Positions 48,884 to 49,706 of a stretch of DNA of 49,706 nucleotides are shown piece after piece. The stretch is from Actinomycetes bacterium. GTDB lineage: Bacteria; Auribacterota; JAJCYG01. Location of the stretch: positions 1 through 49,706 of the forward strand of contig JAJCYG010000062.1 in assembly GCA_029263055.1 (NCBI GenBank). Direction: 5' to 3'. Below the pieces are notes generated by a model, which searched no databases, had not been told where the DNA came from, and saw only the letters and a list, made by a program, of their open reading frames with translations. How positions within the stretch are numbered: the first letter of the stretch is position 1; each line of letters starts with the position of its first letter. A program made the position numbers and the translations under genes.

Positions 48884-48951
48884 AATAAATGGAAGGGGGC
48901 ATGTGAACAGTGAGCATCTGTTTAAAAAATAGAGGGTGAGTCATTACTTTT

Positions 48952-49209
48952 TTAGGTAAAGTATTTTTTTAAAGGAGTGAACCCTAGCAAGGATAGGGCT
49001 AAAAGGACCAGGGTGGTTGGTTCTGGCACGGGTGAAGCTTCCTGGAGAGTAAAGGTGAGACCAATATTTAGATTAAGACCATCAGAGCTATCTAAGAGAG
49101 TCGTTAAATTATTCCCCTCTAAATCAGATCGTTGAATGTTATCGCTACCAAGGTTGCCCCAAAAAAGAAAACCTGCATAAGCAGGTGTACAAACAATATT
49201 AACCTTCAT
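48952..49209 (-). CDS. short PEP-CTERM protein, probably an internally deleted beta-propeller
   Basis: The 85-residue product starts MKVNIVCTPAYAG, then reads FLFWGNLGSDNIQRSDLEGN, the look of one YWTD/LDL-receptor-type propeller blade. It ends in a PEP-CTERM tail: VPEPTTLVLLALSLLG, then basic KK. PEP-CTERM tails direct sorting and cleavage by an exosortase. One blade cannot form a propeller, so the gene is probably shortened. Promoter intact (49220-49249). Confidence 0.6.
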   Translation of the reverse strand: MKVNIVCTPAYAGFLFWGNLGSDNIQRSDLEGNNLTTLLDSSDGLNLNIGLTFTLQEASPVPEPTTLVLLALSLLGFTPLKKYFT

Positions 49210-49219
49210 TTATAATTTA

Positions 49220-49249
49220 ATTATAGGCAGATAAATCGTTATTTGTAAA
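49220..49249 (-). promoter_or_regulatory. promoter of the PEP-CTERM gene
   Basis: Minus strand TTTACA (49244-49249), 18 bases, TATAAT (49220-49225). The ATG at 49209 is ten bases beyond, so the transcript should be leaderless. The rest of 49250-49455 holds no gene; a 7-base inverted repeat (AAAATTG/CAATTTT, 49414-49436) precedes the next gene. Confidence 0.6.
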
Positions 49250-49455
49250 GAATTGACTATTAGTGGTATAGGGGTAAATATGTAGTGTTTGGCTAGAGCT
49301 GGTGCATTAAGAAAAGCTTACAGGTTTATTCAAAGAGATAGTAAAAGGACTCCTCTAGCTTTGATTTGGAGCTCTCTTTTATTATTATGTTGTCTTGCCC
49401 GTCGGTTTTTCTTAAAATTGATAATATTCCAATTTTATATCAAAGGAGTCATCTG

Positions 49456-49706
49456 ATGTTTAATAAAATTAGTTACCTACTCTGCTTAGCTTTAATTTTG
49501 CTAGGGGTTCCTGTTGCTCATGCTGAAGTGAGTTTAAATCAAGAAGATGACTTTGCTTTATTAGTCAATCACCCTGAAGCAGCACAACTCTTAGTTTTAA
49601 AAGGTGCGGGTCCTGCAGGTGCTTCGCCTTCACCTTCTGATTTACATGTGCAAAACGAATATCATCCTCCTGTTGCCGCACCAACAGCTCCTGCAACAAT
49701 GTCTGC
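49456..49706 (+). CDS. exported protein of unknown function, N-terminal part (runs off the right edge)
   Basis: ATG 49456 follows AAAGGAG (49442-49448). The visible 83 residues have a signal peptide (MFNKISYLLCLALILLGVPV then AHA). Next is NQEDDFALLVNHPEAAQLLV followed by a Pro/Ala/Ser-rich, low-complexity segment (AGASPSPSD, PPVAAPTAPA). No domain is seen in the visible portion. Confidence 0.7.
   Translation, partial: MFNKISYLLCLALILLGVPVAHAEVSLNQEDDFALLVNHPEAAQLLVLKGAGPAGASPSPSDLHVQNEYHPPVAAPTAPATMS

Noticed and set aside
1..49706. tRNA, rRNA, insertion sequences and prophage genes
   Set aside because: I saw no tRNA cloverleaf, rRNA-like block, transposase motif, terminal inverted repeats or phage structural genes on either strand.
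1..49706. Sigma-54 (-24/-12) promoters for the NtrC-type regulator
   Set aside because: Scanning upstream regions for TGGC-N8-TTGC-like spacing gave no convincing site by eye.

Overview
The window is AT-rich, gene-dense DNA from a Gram-negative bacterium. An outer membrane is implied by lpxA, two beta-barrel porins with a terminal phenylalanine, a type II secretion/type IV pilus-like operon and a PEP-CTERM sorting tail. Several exported proteins carry a Leu-Ala-Pro or Leu-Ser-Pro context right after the signal peptide (ALAP, YLAP, ALSP). I associate this with Omnitrophota and relatives; that assignment is an inference from style, not from a marker gene. No rRNA, tRNA, CRISPR array or transposase is visible.

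Layout. 1-3.7 kb: a truncated HTH regulator, a TPR protein with two tiny membrane proteins, and an RND/MMPL-type exporter whose start codon lies in a 13-bp inverted repeat. 3.7-8.4 kb (minus strand): a porin, a small TPR protein, and a GAF histidine kinase with an NtrC-type regulator. 8.4-14.1 kb: two tandem exported DEDDh exonuclease-like proteins, facing an exported protein with a JAMM-like metal motif and a TPR lipoprotein. 14.1-18.6 kb: lpxA coupled to recD2, a small Cys-rich protein behind a strong promoter and a possible attenuator, and a sigma-70-like factor. 18.6-29.2 kb: mtnP, then a glycan or lipid-decoration operon (HEAT protein, three GT-C type membrane transferases, hexapeptide acyltransferase, flippase-like membrane protein) and a small carbonic anhydrase-like protein. 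29.3-35.2 kb: a probably frameshifted gene, a 997-residue zincin-like exported protein, a zinc-ribbon membrane protein, a degraded TPR fragment and a heptad-repeat coiled-coil protein. 35.2-43.4 kb (minus strand): a ten-gene type II secretion/type IV pilus-like operon opening with a CheY-like receiver. 43.6-49.7 kb: a second lone receiver, a metallopeptidase remnant, a porin/phosphate-binding-like/hybrid kinase cassette, a PEP-CTERM mini-protein and the start of another exported protein.

How the genes work together. The window is mostly cell-envelope biology: lipid A synthesis, glycan assembly, porins, secretion and periplasmic TPR or metalloenzyme proteins, with several phosphorelays. The most unusual part is 8.4-14.1 kb, where nuclease-fold and JAMM-like proteins carry export signals. 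A second theme is promoters placed so close to the start codon that the mRNAs should be leaderless or nearly so. A third is local gene decay: a frameshift, a TPR remnant, a YgjP-like remnant and a shortened PEP-CTERM protein.
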